DNA from: Candidatus Gastranaerophilales bacterium | GTDB taxonomy: Bacteria; Cyanobacteriota; Vampirovibrionia; Gastranaerophilales; Gastranaerophilaceae | Direction of reading: 5' to 3' | NCBI GenBank assembly: GCA_944326475.1 | Contig: CALVEC010000006.1 | Span: 62,001 to 126,000 of the forward strand | Length of the DNA stretch: 64,000 bases | Shown here: positions 1-7,137 of the stretch, piece after piece | Layout: every line of letters begins with the position of its first letter | How positions within the stretch are numbered: the stretch's first letter is position 1 | Translations under genes and position numbers: made by a program | Notes under the pieces: model-generated | What the model saw: only the letters and a program-made list of their open reading frames with translations | The model's database searches: none | What the model was told of the DNA's origin: nothing

Positions 1-493
1 ACAGAACCCCGACAAGCGCTATAGATGAACACAATCTCGACACAAAAACCTTCAAATTGTCCAAAAGTCCGGTACAAGCGGTATCCGCATCATTATTAAA
101 TCTGTAGACGATTTCACCGGAATTTCTTTTATCAAAATAAGCAGTCTCGAACGTCAGCATTTTTTTGTAGAGTTCAAATTTCAAATCATTTGTAATCTTT
201 CCGCCAACCCATGTGTTTAAGTACGTTGCAAGATAGTTTAAAGTTCCTTGCAAACTCGTAAAAGCGACTATTCCAAACGGAATGTACCACGGGGATTGAA
301 CACTTTTTTCAACCATGACCAAATCCATATAAGGTTTCAGGGAGAGTGCAATCACGGCATCAAGTCCGCCGATTGGAATACAAATTCCGACGGCAAGGAC
401 AGCTCTGAACCAGTACGGTTTAACATAAGGCCACATTCTGGAATAGTTTACATAAAACTGGGAATTTTTTATTTTTTCAACTAGTTGGTTCAT
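1..493 (-). CDS. ABC exporter, transmembrane N-terminal part (partial)
   Basis: Runs off the left edge of the window, so only about the first 164 residues are visible. The reverse strand is open from an ATG at 493 (MNQLVEKIKNSQFYV) to base 1. It reads as the first membrane helices of a half-size ABC exporter: YVKPYWFRAVLAVGI as helix 1, then TYLNTWVGGKI, YFDKRNSGEIVYRFNND and ADTACTGLLDNLK. The FxxxxSGEIVxRFNNDxD motif is typical of MsbA-like lipid or multidrug exporters. The ATP-binding domain would lie outside the window. The substrate cannot be told from the part seen. Confidence 0.82.
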   Translation of the reverse strand, partial: MNQLVEKIKNSQFYVNYSRMWPYVKPYWFRAVLAVGICIPIGGLDAVIALSLKPYMDLVMVEKSVQSPWYIPFGIVAFTSLQGTLNYLATYLNTWVGGKITNDLKFELYKKMLTFETAYFDKRNSGEIVYRFNNDADTACTGLLDNLKVFVSRLCSSIALVGVL

Positions 494-654
494 AATGAAT
501 TTCTTTGCTTGCCTGCTTTATAAAAATTTTTCTACAAAGGGTATAACATTAATCCATTCTATCAGCAAAAAAAACTCAGGCAATACCCTAACAAAGTAAT
601 TTGTTTTTAGGACTGTTTTTGCACCATTATACCGGCAATATAAGTAACAGGATT

Positions 655-1563
655 TTATTTTATCTGGCGTTTCAAATTATTTTTAACACCTGCAAGCGGT
701 CCGTTGTTCGGCGCACGAAAATTCTGGTAATAATTTTTTATATAAGTGAACGGAAATCGAGGAATCCAACCGAGTTTTACAAAAACCGACACTCCTTCAA
801 CGCCTTGTGAAAACATAAGCTCATCAATTGTATCTTCATAAGCAGGCGAGATGGAGGAGAGTATTTTTAGAACATAATCGGCTGCAGTCACAACTGAATA
901 CCCGGACATAATACCTGTATTTACAACCAAATCAGTAACTTTTACATCCGTATCGTTTATTCTTACTTTTCTTGTACCTTCCGGAAGAACTTCGTCTTTG
1001 TCGGTGATTTTTTCAAGCTCATACCATTTTCCTTCATACTGGATACGCATAATTTTGGGCGTAGGCATGTATATATCATCAAAATCATTTTTTAGAAGGA
1101 CTTCACCGTTTGTATCAGTTATACCGTATTTATAATTTTTACATGTCAAAAACATTTCACCGAACAACGGTTCGATGGATGAATATTCAGGAGGAATAAT
1201 AACATTTCCGGTCTCGTCATATAAGCCATAGTCATTGTCATTGCCGAGCTTTACGTATTTGCCAAACACTCTTTCCACATGCCGGTATCGCGGCTCAATA
1301 ATAAAATTTCCGTCACAATCCATCAGACCGTAACGATTCTTTTTTAAAGCAATCCAAGAGGTATTACCAACCCGGATTAATATTTTGTAATTCGCATCGG
1401 TAATATTTTCACCGTTTTTCAACTTCAAACCGAACTTGCCGTCTTCATTGTAAACCTCGACATCAGACATTTTGTTTGTCGTAACAAACGAGGAATCCGC
1501 AGCAGCAAAAACGCAGCTTTGCAATAATAAAAATAAAACTGTTAAAACAAAAATCTTTTTCAT
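655..1563 (-). CDS. Secreted WG-repeat protein
   Basis: A 302-residue exported protein. It starts with a clear signal peptide (MKK, hydrophobic VLTVLFLLLQSCVFA). The LQSC stretch could act as a lipobox, so it may be a lipoprotein; simple cleavage after VFA or FAA is the alternative. Residues about 75-170 hold three WG-type repeats (YGLMDCDGNFIIEPRY, YGLYDETGNVIIPPEY, YGITDTNGEVLLKNDF), a beta-rich repeat common in surface and periplasmic proteins of unknown function. The remainder has no recognised domain. The gene is divergent from the AsmA-like gene; the 247 bp between them hold an extended -10 promoter and a putative structured RNA reading the other way. Confidence 0.75.
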   Translation of the reverse strand: MKKIFVLTVLFLLLQSCVFAAADSSFVTTNKMSDVEVYNEDGKFGLKLKNGENITDANYKILIRVGNTSWIALKKNRYGLMDCDGNFIIEPRYRHVERVFGKYVKLGNDNDYGLYDETGNVIIPPEYSSIEPLFGEMFLTCKNYKYGITDTNGEVLLKNDFDDIYMPTPKIMRIQYEGKWYELEKITDKDEVLPEGTRKVRINDTDVKVTDLVVNTGIMSGYSVVTAADYVLKILSSISPAYEDTIDELMFSQGVEGVSVFVKLGWIPRFPFTYIKNYYQNFRAPNNGPLAGVKNNLKRQIK

Positions 1564-1578
1564 AATGAAATAATAGCA

Positions 1579-1607
1579 TGATTCTACAAAATTTGTTATG
1601 CTATAAT
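1579..1607 (+). promoter_or_regulatory. Extended -10 promoter for structured RNA / AsmA-like gene
   Basis: TGCTATAAT at 1599-1607 is a perfect extended -10 element. The -35 region 17-18 bp upstream (TGATTC) is poor, as is common with an extended -10. The expected start point, about 1614-1617, falls exactly where sequence shared with the element at 10081-10270 begins, so transcription probably starts at the 5' end of that element. Confidence 0.6.
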
Positions 1608-1613
1608 ATTTTT

Positions 1614-1780
1614 ATCGTCAAATGACCCCGGCTACTTGTTGAATCCGTGCAATATAAAAGCCGGTTGTTTAACAAAAAGTCCGGTACAACCAACAGGTTT
1701 ATGAGGTCACTTGCGTAAATTATCAGACTTGGCATGACTCGCCCACGGTGTATACTCATTCAAGCGAGACCGTCTCAGGC
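1614..1780 (+). ncRNA. Putative structured RNA, copy 1 (unknown class)
   Basis: This segment aligns with the reverse strand of 10081-10270. The first 35 bases match at 27 positions (TCAAnTGACCCCG, ACTTnTTGAA, GTGCAA). Further shared blocks are CCGGTACAA/CCGGCACAA near the middle and a 3' hairpin closed by CTCGC/GCGAG. Within this copy TGACC can pair with GGTCA in the middle, and TTGTTGAA with TTTAACAA. It begins at an extended -10 promoter and ends about 30 bp before the AsmA-like start, so it could be a 5' leader or a free small RNA. It matches no riboswitch, 6S, SRP or tmRNA signature I know. Orientation is inferred from the promoter. Confidence 0.4.
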
Positions 1781-1810
1781 ATTTTATATAATAGGGTTGG
1801 ATGGAGAAAT

Positions 1811-4594
1811 ATGAAAATATCAGGCAAAATTAAAGTTTTAACGGCAATATTAATCTTTGCAGCAATACTCATCAGCATACCTTTCGTCTTGTATTTGAAG
1901 GTTTTGCCTTATGCAGTTTCTAATAAAGATGTGCAAAATTATGTTATAAAAACAGTAAAAGATATAACCGGCGCCGATTTGCAAATTGAAAATCCCGAGC
2001 TTATTACAATTCTTGCACCTTCTTTGAGTTTCAAAACGGACAAAATTGCTCTTACAAAAGAAAAAGAAAAACTCCTTGAAATAGACAAGCTTCATATAAA
2101 TCTTTCGTTTGCAGAAATTTTAAAACACAGAATAGAACTTAAAAAAGTCGGTATGGACTATGTATTTGCAGATATAAACAAGCTTACGGAACTTGTACCG
2201 CAGCAGGAGAAAAAAGAACAGAAAAAGAGCGATTGGACTGTCGGATGGTTCAACTCGCTGTTTTATATTAAAAAATTACAGATTCTCTACAAAGCAGAGC
2301 CGGATATGTTTGTCAAGGTTGACGGAAACAAGCTTATTATCTCTGACAAAAGAGAGCCTAAATATGTCCTTTTCCACTTTGACGTTAATATAAACAAAAA
2401 CAAAGAACATCTGTTTTTCGCACTGGACGACAAAAAAAGCGTTTATATTAAAGACAGAAGACTTAACATTGACAACTGCGTTTTTGATATAAATAATTCC
2501 AGAGTATATATAAACGGAACCGCTGACGAAAAAAACAAACTCAATATGAACGTTTCGTCTCACGATTTTGACCTGAAAAACGGCGTATCTCTTATGGAGT
2601 CAAACCTTGTAGTCGCAAACGGCAGAGAAATGCTTTCTTTCTTCAAGGATATCAAAGGCAAACTTGACTTTCAGATTAATCTTTCAAAAGACGGGCTTAA
2701 CGGAGATGTTTTTGTAAAACAGTCTTCTTTAAAGGTTATACCGGTAAACAATCTCCCTGTCACAGTCACAAAAGGTAAGATTCATTTAACACCAAAAACC
2801 ATATATTTGAGTGATTTTAGCGGTTATTACGGAAAAAACTCCGTGAAAAACAAAGTAACAATGACCGGTACAATAAAAGATTACACAAAATCTGTCGATA
2901 CATACATAGAAGCCTCCGGAAAAGCTACTAACGAACTCACAAAAGACTATATCTCAAAACTTGCAGGCTGCCCGCTTACACTCATCGGTGACGCAGGAAC
3001 AAAGGTTATTGTAAAATCAATTTACAATAAAATGGACATAACCGTTATGTCAAAACTGGCAAAAGGTCAGGATATTCTTGTCGACGGAGCCTCACTGAGT
3101 CCGACCGGATGGGACAGAGCGGTAAAAGCTGATTTTCATTTTGAAAACAACATACTCGATATTAAATCAATAAACTATTATATTGCCTCGGTTCTCGACA
3201 AAAATTCAAAGGGCGTCAAACCGATATTGACAGTAGACGGAGTCGTAGACTGTTCTACACTGATAGTTAAAAGACTCGGATTTAAAATTCCTAATCCGCT
3301 GCCCAGCGAATTTTTGAATGTTTTAATCGGACAAAAACTGTTTAAAGGCGGAAAAATTGCCGGCAATCTTCAAATGATTAACACGGACAAAGTTCCATAT
3401 CTTGACGGAACGCTTTCTATGGACAAAGTCCGTATCCCGAGTCAGCGTTTGTCGTTCAGGGAAGCAAAATTTACCACCTCAAAACACAATATTCACATAA
3501 ACGCCTTCGGACGCTTCAAACGTTCTGAATATAAATTTTCAGGTGATATAAAAAATGAACTTGCATTCCCGATTGTAGTAAAAGACATACATTTGACCGT
3601 TGACAACATAGATGTTGAGCGCGTTATGATGTCAATGAACAAACAAAACACGACAGAAGTCAGCGCTGCACCTACGGAGACAGACGACAAAACACTGGAA
3701 AATGCAGATAATGCAAGTGATGATTCTTATACTTTCAATACAGGACTTTTGATAGTAGAAAGGTGTATTTTTGAACTAGTTAAAGGAAATTACAAAGATA
3801 TAACTTTTGGAAATCTTAAAGCCAACCTCACTCTCGACAAAAACGGAATCTTTGAGATACATTCAAACAGATTCGATTTTGCGGAAGGTATTTCAAGTCT
3901 CAAAGTCAGATGTGACCTGATGAATCACCAATACAGCATAAGACTTGGAGTGAAAGACATAAACTCTGATTTAATCGCAACAACACTGCTTGCCCTGAAA
4001 AAAGAAATAACAGGAAAAGCAATGGGGTTAATCGAGTTGAACACGGATGACTCGTTCAAACTGAACGGAAGAATACAGTTCGATATACGTAACGGTACAA
4101 TACAGAAGGTGGGACTTGTTGAATATGCGCTGAAATTTGCGGCTCTGTTCAGAAATCCTCTGGCAATGATTAGTCCGTCAACGGTTGTGGATTTGGTTAA
4201 CGTACCTGAGGGTGATTTTGACAGAATCCACGGCGATTTGATGATAAAAAACAATGTTGTTGAAAAAATCATGATAAAATCAGCCGCGTCACAGCTCAGC
4301 TCATTTATTATAGGCAGGTTTGACCTGGAGACGAGAGACGCAACCCTTAGAATTTACACAAAATTCAGCAATAACAACAAAGGATTTGCAGGATTTTTGA
4401 GAAACATTTCTTTGAACAGCCTGGCAAACAGAGTTTCGTTAAGAAATGATGCAGAGACAAACTACTATGCGGCTGAAATTGCGCAATTACCTGACATAGA
4501 TGCAGACGAAAAAGACTGTCAGATATTTTTAACAAAGGTAGACGGAGATGTAGAACACTTCAACTTCCTGTCCTCTTTGAAAAAGATAAAATAA
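1811..4594 (+). CDS. AsmA-like inner-membrane-anchored envelope protein
   Basis: A 927-residue protein with one N-terminal membrane helix (KVLTAILIFAAILISIPFVL) followed by a long periplasmic region of alternating beta strands. This is the pattern of the AsmA/TamB/YhdP superfamily, whose members form hydrophobic grooves thought to carry phospholipids between membranes. The C-terminal 200 residues (ITGKAMGLIELNTDDSFKLN, then the KNNVVEKIMIKSAASQ region) resemble the AsmA C-terminal domain. An upstream ATG at 1748 is in frame, but it lies inside the putative RNA element; the ATG at 1811 has GGAG six bases ahead and begins right at the signal anchor, so I choose it. A bidirectional terminator follows. 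Lipid transport is inferred from family. Confidence 0.7.
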   Translation: MKISGKIKVLTAILIFAAILISIPFVLYLKVLPYAVSNKDVQNYVIKTVKDITGADLQIENPELITILAPSLSFKTDKIALTKEKEKLLEIDKLHINLSFAEILKHRIELKKVGMDYVFADINKLTELVPQQEKKEQKKSDWTVGWFNSLFYIKKLQILYKAEPDMFVKVDGNKLIISDKREPKYVLFHFDVNINKNKEHLFFALDDKKSVYIKDRRLNIDNCVFDINNSRVYINGTADEKNKLNMNVSSHDFDLKNGVSLMESNLVVANGREMLSFFKDIKGKLDFQINLSKDGLNGDVFVKQSSLKVIPVNNLPVTVTKGKIHLTPKTIYLSDFSGYYGKNSVKNKVTMTGTIKDYTKSVDTYIEASGKATNELTKDYISKLAGCPLTLIGDAGTKVIVKSIYNKMDITVMSKLAKGQDILVDGASLSPTGWDRAVKADFHFENNILDIKSINYYIASVLDKNSKGVKPILTVDGVVDCSTLIVKRLGFKIPNPLPSEFLNVLIGQKLFKGGKIAGNLQMINTDKVPYLDGTLSMDKVRIPSQRLSFREAKFTTSKHNIHINAFGRFKRSEYKFSGDIKNELAFPIVVKDIHLTVDNIDVERVMMSMNKQNTTEVSAAPTETDDKTLENADNASDDSYTFNTGLLIVERCIFELVKGNYKDITFGNLKANLTLDKNGIFEIHSNRFDFAEGISSLKVRCDLMNHQYSIRLGVKDINSDLIATTLLALKKEITGKAMGLIELNTDDSFKLNGRIQFDIRNGTIQKVGLVEYALKFAALFRNPLAMISPSTVVDLVNVPEGDFDRIHGDLMIKNNVVEKIMIKSAASQLSSFIIGRFDLETRDATLRIYTKFSNNNKGFAGFLRNISLNSLANRVSLRNDAETNYYAAEIAQLPDIDADEKDCQIFLTKVDGDVEHFNFLSSLKKIK

Positions 4595-4610
4595 CAGCAA
4601 TGTTTAAAAC

Positions 4611-4672
4611 AAAAAGACAGAATTTGAGAATAGCAGAAAGGCTGTTCTCTTTTCTGTCTCTTTTCTTATATT
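4611..4672. terminator. Bidirectional terminator between convergent genes
   Basis: AAAAAGACAGAA...GAGAATAGC-AGAAAG-GCTGTTCTC...TTCTGTCTCTTTT forms a long stem with A-rich and T-rich flanks. It sits between the stop of the AsmA-like gene (4594) and the convergent glycosyltransferase-like gene (stop at 4666), so it can serve both. Confidence 0.75.
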
Positions 4673-5805
4673 TTGTAATCTTTATTGTAAAAATTTTTCA
4701 AATTGTTCAAAAATTTTCCGCTTGGATATACCAAGTCATACTTATCTAAAGCGACTTTTACTGCCGCATTATACACTGCGGAATCTTTTAAAAAATATTT
4801 CATATCTTGCGCGATTTTTTCTTCCATTTCTTCGTATGATAAATAAACATTTTTCAAATTTTTCCAGCTTTCATCAGGAAAAAATTCATTGTTATAAACA
4901 GCAAAACTCAGACTTCCGCATTGCCAAGGCTGTGATAAATATGCGTCAAACCCTTCTCCGAATGTAATTGTGAAAAACGACCTTGATATCAAATCAACGT
5001 AGTCTTTGTACTTCAAATTTTCTACGGTTACGAGTTTAAATTCAGGCATATTTTTTTTCAAAGCAGCAACTATATTCTCCCGCATAGGGTGTTTGTCAGG
5101 CGACAAAACTATCGTCTTTTCTTTCTCCGAAAAATCATAATACTTACCCTTGCACTCTATCAACACTGACAGAAAATGCGGTGTTATTGTCCAGTTTTTA
5201 CAGATTTCAGGAGACGCATAACGGTCATGTCCGATTGTTTGGGTTATATTTTTTGTTAATTTATAAAGATTGTCCAGCTTCTTTTGCGGCGGCATAAGCT
5301 CGATATTCTGATTCAGAATATTTATCTGCAAGTCAGGTACAGACTTCAACACAGCCCTCTCGGACGGTTTTAAGGCTTTATAGAATTTACCTCCGAAATA
5401 CTCAGGAATATGCAAAATAACTTTCTTGGCATTTCCCATATTCTGTACAATCTGTTCCCAGCGATAAATTTTTTCATTATTTTCAAAATACGGATTGTAA
5501 GCGTATGTATATTTACCCGGTACAGTACAGATTACAACCTGTGCGTCCGGACATATTTCTCTGGTGTGTTCGCAAATTGAATAAATCGAGAGTATACCGC
5601 CATTTATTGTTTTTTTATTTGGTATAAACAATACAATCAGGGTCTGTGCCGATTGTATTCCATCCAGCGGGTATTCGTCCTGCTTCTTTTTTTCGGATTC
5701 AATCATTTCTGTATTTCTGCAAGAAAGTTTCAACCCCAAAAACTTATACGTCTTATTGTTCTCATCTTTTTTGTAGGAAATCAAATCAGAAAATATATTT
5801 TTCAT
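4666..5805 (-). CDS. Putative glycosyltransferase-like surface polysaccharide protein
   Basis: A 379-residue cytoplasmic protein. The N-terminus has the KTYKFLGLKLSCR leader often found at the start of polysaccharide glycosyltransferases. The middle (LIVLFIPNKKTINGGILSIY, then the GKYTYAYNP region) and the C-terminal half (TIVLSPDKHPMRENIVAAL, FFTITFGEGFDAYLSQPW) suggest two Rossmann-like lobes, as in a GT-B enzyme; FGEGFDAYL is where such enzymes hold an acidic sugar-nucleotide site. It is translationally coupled to the DegT aminotransferase upstream: the stop and start overlap as TAATG, so the two likely act on the same sugar or glycan. Donor and acceptor are unknown, and the family call is moderate. 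Confidence 0.55.
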   Translation of the reverse strand: MKNIFSDLISYKKDENNKTYKFLGLKLSCRNTEMIESEKKKQDEYPLDGIQSAQTLIVLFIPNKKTINGGILSIYSICEHTREICPDAQVVICTVPGKYTYAYNPYFENNEKIYRWEQIVQNMGNAKKVILHIPEYFGGKFYKALKPSERAVLKSVPDLQINILNQNIELMPPQKKLDNLYKLTKNITQTIGHDRYASPEICKNWTITPHFLSVLIECKGKYYDFSEKEKTIVLSPDKHPMRENIVAALKKNMPEFKLVTVENLKYKDYVDLISRSFFTITFGEGFDAYLSQPWQCGSLSFAVYNNEFFPDESWKNLKNVYLSYEEMEEKIAQDMKYFLKDSAVYNAAVKVALDKYDLVYPSGKFLNNLKNFYNKDYKI

Positions 5806-6959
5806 TATTTTAAACTTTCAATTATTAAAGCGCAAATTCTTTCTGCCTCAGACTCTTTCAAATCAACATACAAAGGAAGACAAGCTATTCTTGAAGAAAT
5901 ATCCTCGGATATCGGACAAGCCTCATAATCGTCTAAGTACGGAAGTTTGTTCAAGCTCGGATAAAAATATCTTCTCGGGAAAATATTGTGTTCATTTAAT
6001 GTCTTAAACACCTTAAGAAGCTGGTTTTCATCTTTGAACACAACCGGGTAATATGCGTAGTTATACAAAAGATTTTCCTGCTGTTTTGGTCGTTGCACAT
6101 AACCTGATAAAAGTTTGTCATACAGATTACTCAATATTTTTCTTTTGTCTATTATTTGACTCAAATAAGGGAAATTCGCAAGCCCCATTGCAGCATTGAA
6201 CTCAGACTGTTTCGCATTTATGCCGAGACGTATATGCTCGTCAGCATTATGTCCGAAACGTTTTATGAGATTCAGTTTTTCGGACACAGCCTTGTCTTTT
6301 ATTATACAAGCCCCGCCTTCTATCGTATGATAGAGCTTTGTAGCGTGGAAACTGCAAGTGGAGATATCTCCATAGCTGACCAAAGAACGTCCTTTATAAA
6401 CTGACGCAAAGGCATGAGCCGCGTCATATATAACTTTTAAATTGTATTTGTCGGCAATTTTTTGTATTCCCTCCACGTCACAAGCATATCCAAAAACGTG
6501 TACAGGCATAATTGCTCTGGTTTTCGGGGTTATTTTTTCTTCGATTTTATTGACATCAATTGTAAAATTGTCAGGTTCAATATCAACAAATACAGGTTTG
6601 CAGCGTTCCCAGAGAATGGAACTCGTTGTCGCCACATAAGAAAACGGAGTGGTAATAACTTCTCCATCCTCAATACCGAGTGCTTTTAAAGCGATTTGTA
6701 TTGCAACTGTTCCGTTTGTGACAAACTGAAAGTGCTCAACTCCAAGATATGCGGACAATTTTTTCTCCAGCTCCCCAACCAACGGTCCCTGGTTTGTGAG
6801 TTGACCGTTCTCAAAGATTTTTGCAACGTAGGCATTATATTCTTCTAACGGGGGCAGAAAAGACTTCGTAACAAATATTTTTTCCGTATGTTTTGTTTGT
6901 TCATTTTTTGCCGATAAAACCATTGAATCTGGTTTAGATTGAAGTCCTTGTCCTAACAT
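5805..6959 (-). CDS. DegT/DnrJ/EryC1/StrS sugar aminotransferase
   Basis: A 384-residue PLP-dependent enzyme that aminates keto-sugars attached to nucleotides, usually to make amino-dideoxy sugars for O-antigen, capsule or protein glycosylation. Visible landmarks are NGQLTNQGPLVGELE at the N-terminus, TNGTVAIQIALKALGI (cofactor phosphate binding), VYDAAHAF-type VIYDAAHAFASVYKGR, and the Schiff-base lysine in SFHATKLYHTIEGGA. Length is normal for the family. The start has only a weak ribosome binding site (CAGG 13-14 bases upstream); M13 is a possible alternative. It heads a two-gene operon with the glycosyltransferase-like gene. Given the flagellar genes nearby, flagellin glycosylation is one possible use, but that is inference. 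Confidence 0.9.
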   Translation of the reverse strand: MLGQGLQSKPDSMVLSAKNEQTKHTEKIFVTKSFLPPLEEYNAYVAKIFENGQLTNQGPLVGELEKKLSAYLGVEHFQFVTNGTVAIQIALKALGIEDGEVITTPFSYVATTSSILWERCKPVFVDIEPDNFTIDVNKIEEKITPKTRAIMPVHVFGYACDVEGIQKIADKYNLKVIYDAAHAFASVYKGRSLVSYGDISTCSFHATKLYHTIEGGACIIKDKAVSEKLNLIKRFGHNADEHIRLGINAKQSEFNAAMGLANFPYLSQIIDKRKILSNLYDKLLSGYVQRPKQQENLLYNYAYYPVVFKDENQLLKVFKTLNEHNIFPRRYFYPSLNKLPYLDDYEACPISEDISSRIACLPLYVDLKESEAERICALIIESLK

Positions 6960-7137
6960 ATTTTCTATACCTGATTTTTACTTTTGATTTATTGAAATCA
7001 TAATAGCATAAAGTAAATTTTTTGCCAGCAAATATTATTTTTTCTGAAAAAGTCTTAACACAGCTTAAAACTACCTGAAAAACACGCAATTTTTTATATT
7101 TTTGAAACTTTTATCTACTATAAAGGTGAGGTTAAAT

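Noticed and set aside
601-810. Short forward frame overlapping the WG-repeat gene
   Set aside because: No ribosome binding site and no protein-like composition; a shadow of the reverse-strand gene.
1614-1780. Known riboswitch, 6S RNA, SRP RNA or tmRNA
   Set aside because: I compared it with TPP, FMN, SAM-I, cobalamin, lysine, glycine and cyclic-di-GMP cores and with 6S, SRP and tmRNA signatures; none fits. Kept as unknown class.
1748-1810. Upstream start for the AsmA-like protein adding 21 residues
   Set aside because: The extension lies in the conserved RNA element, lacks a binding site and would put a hydrophilic peptide before the signal anchor.
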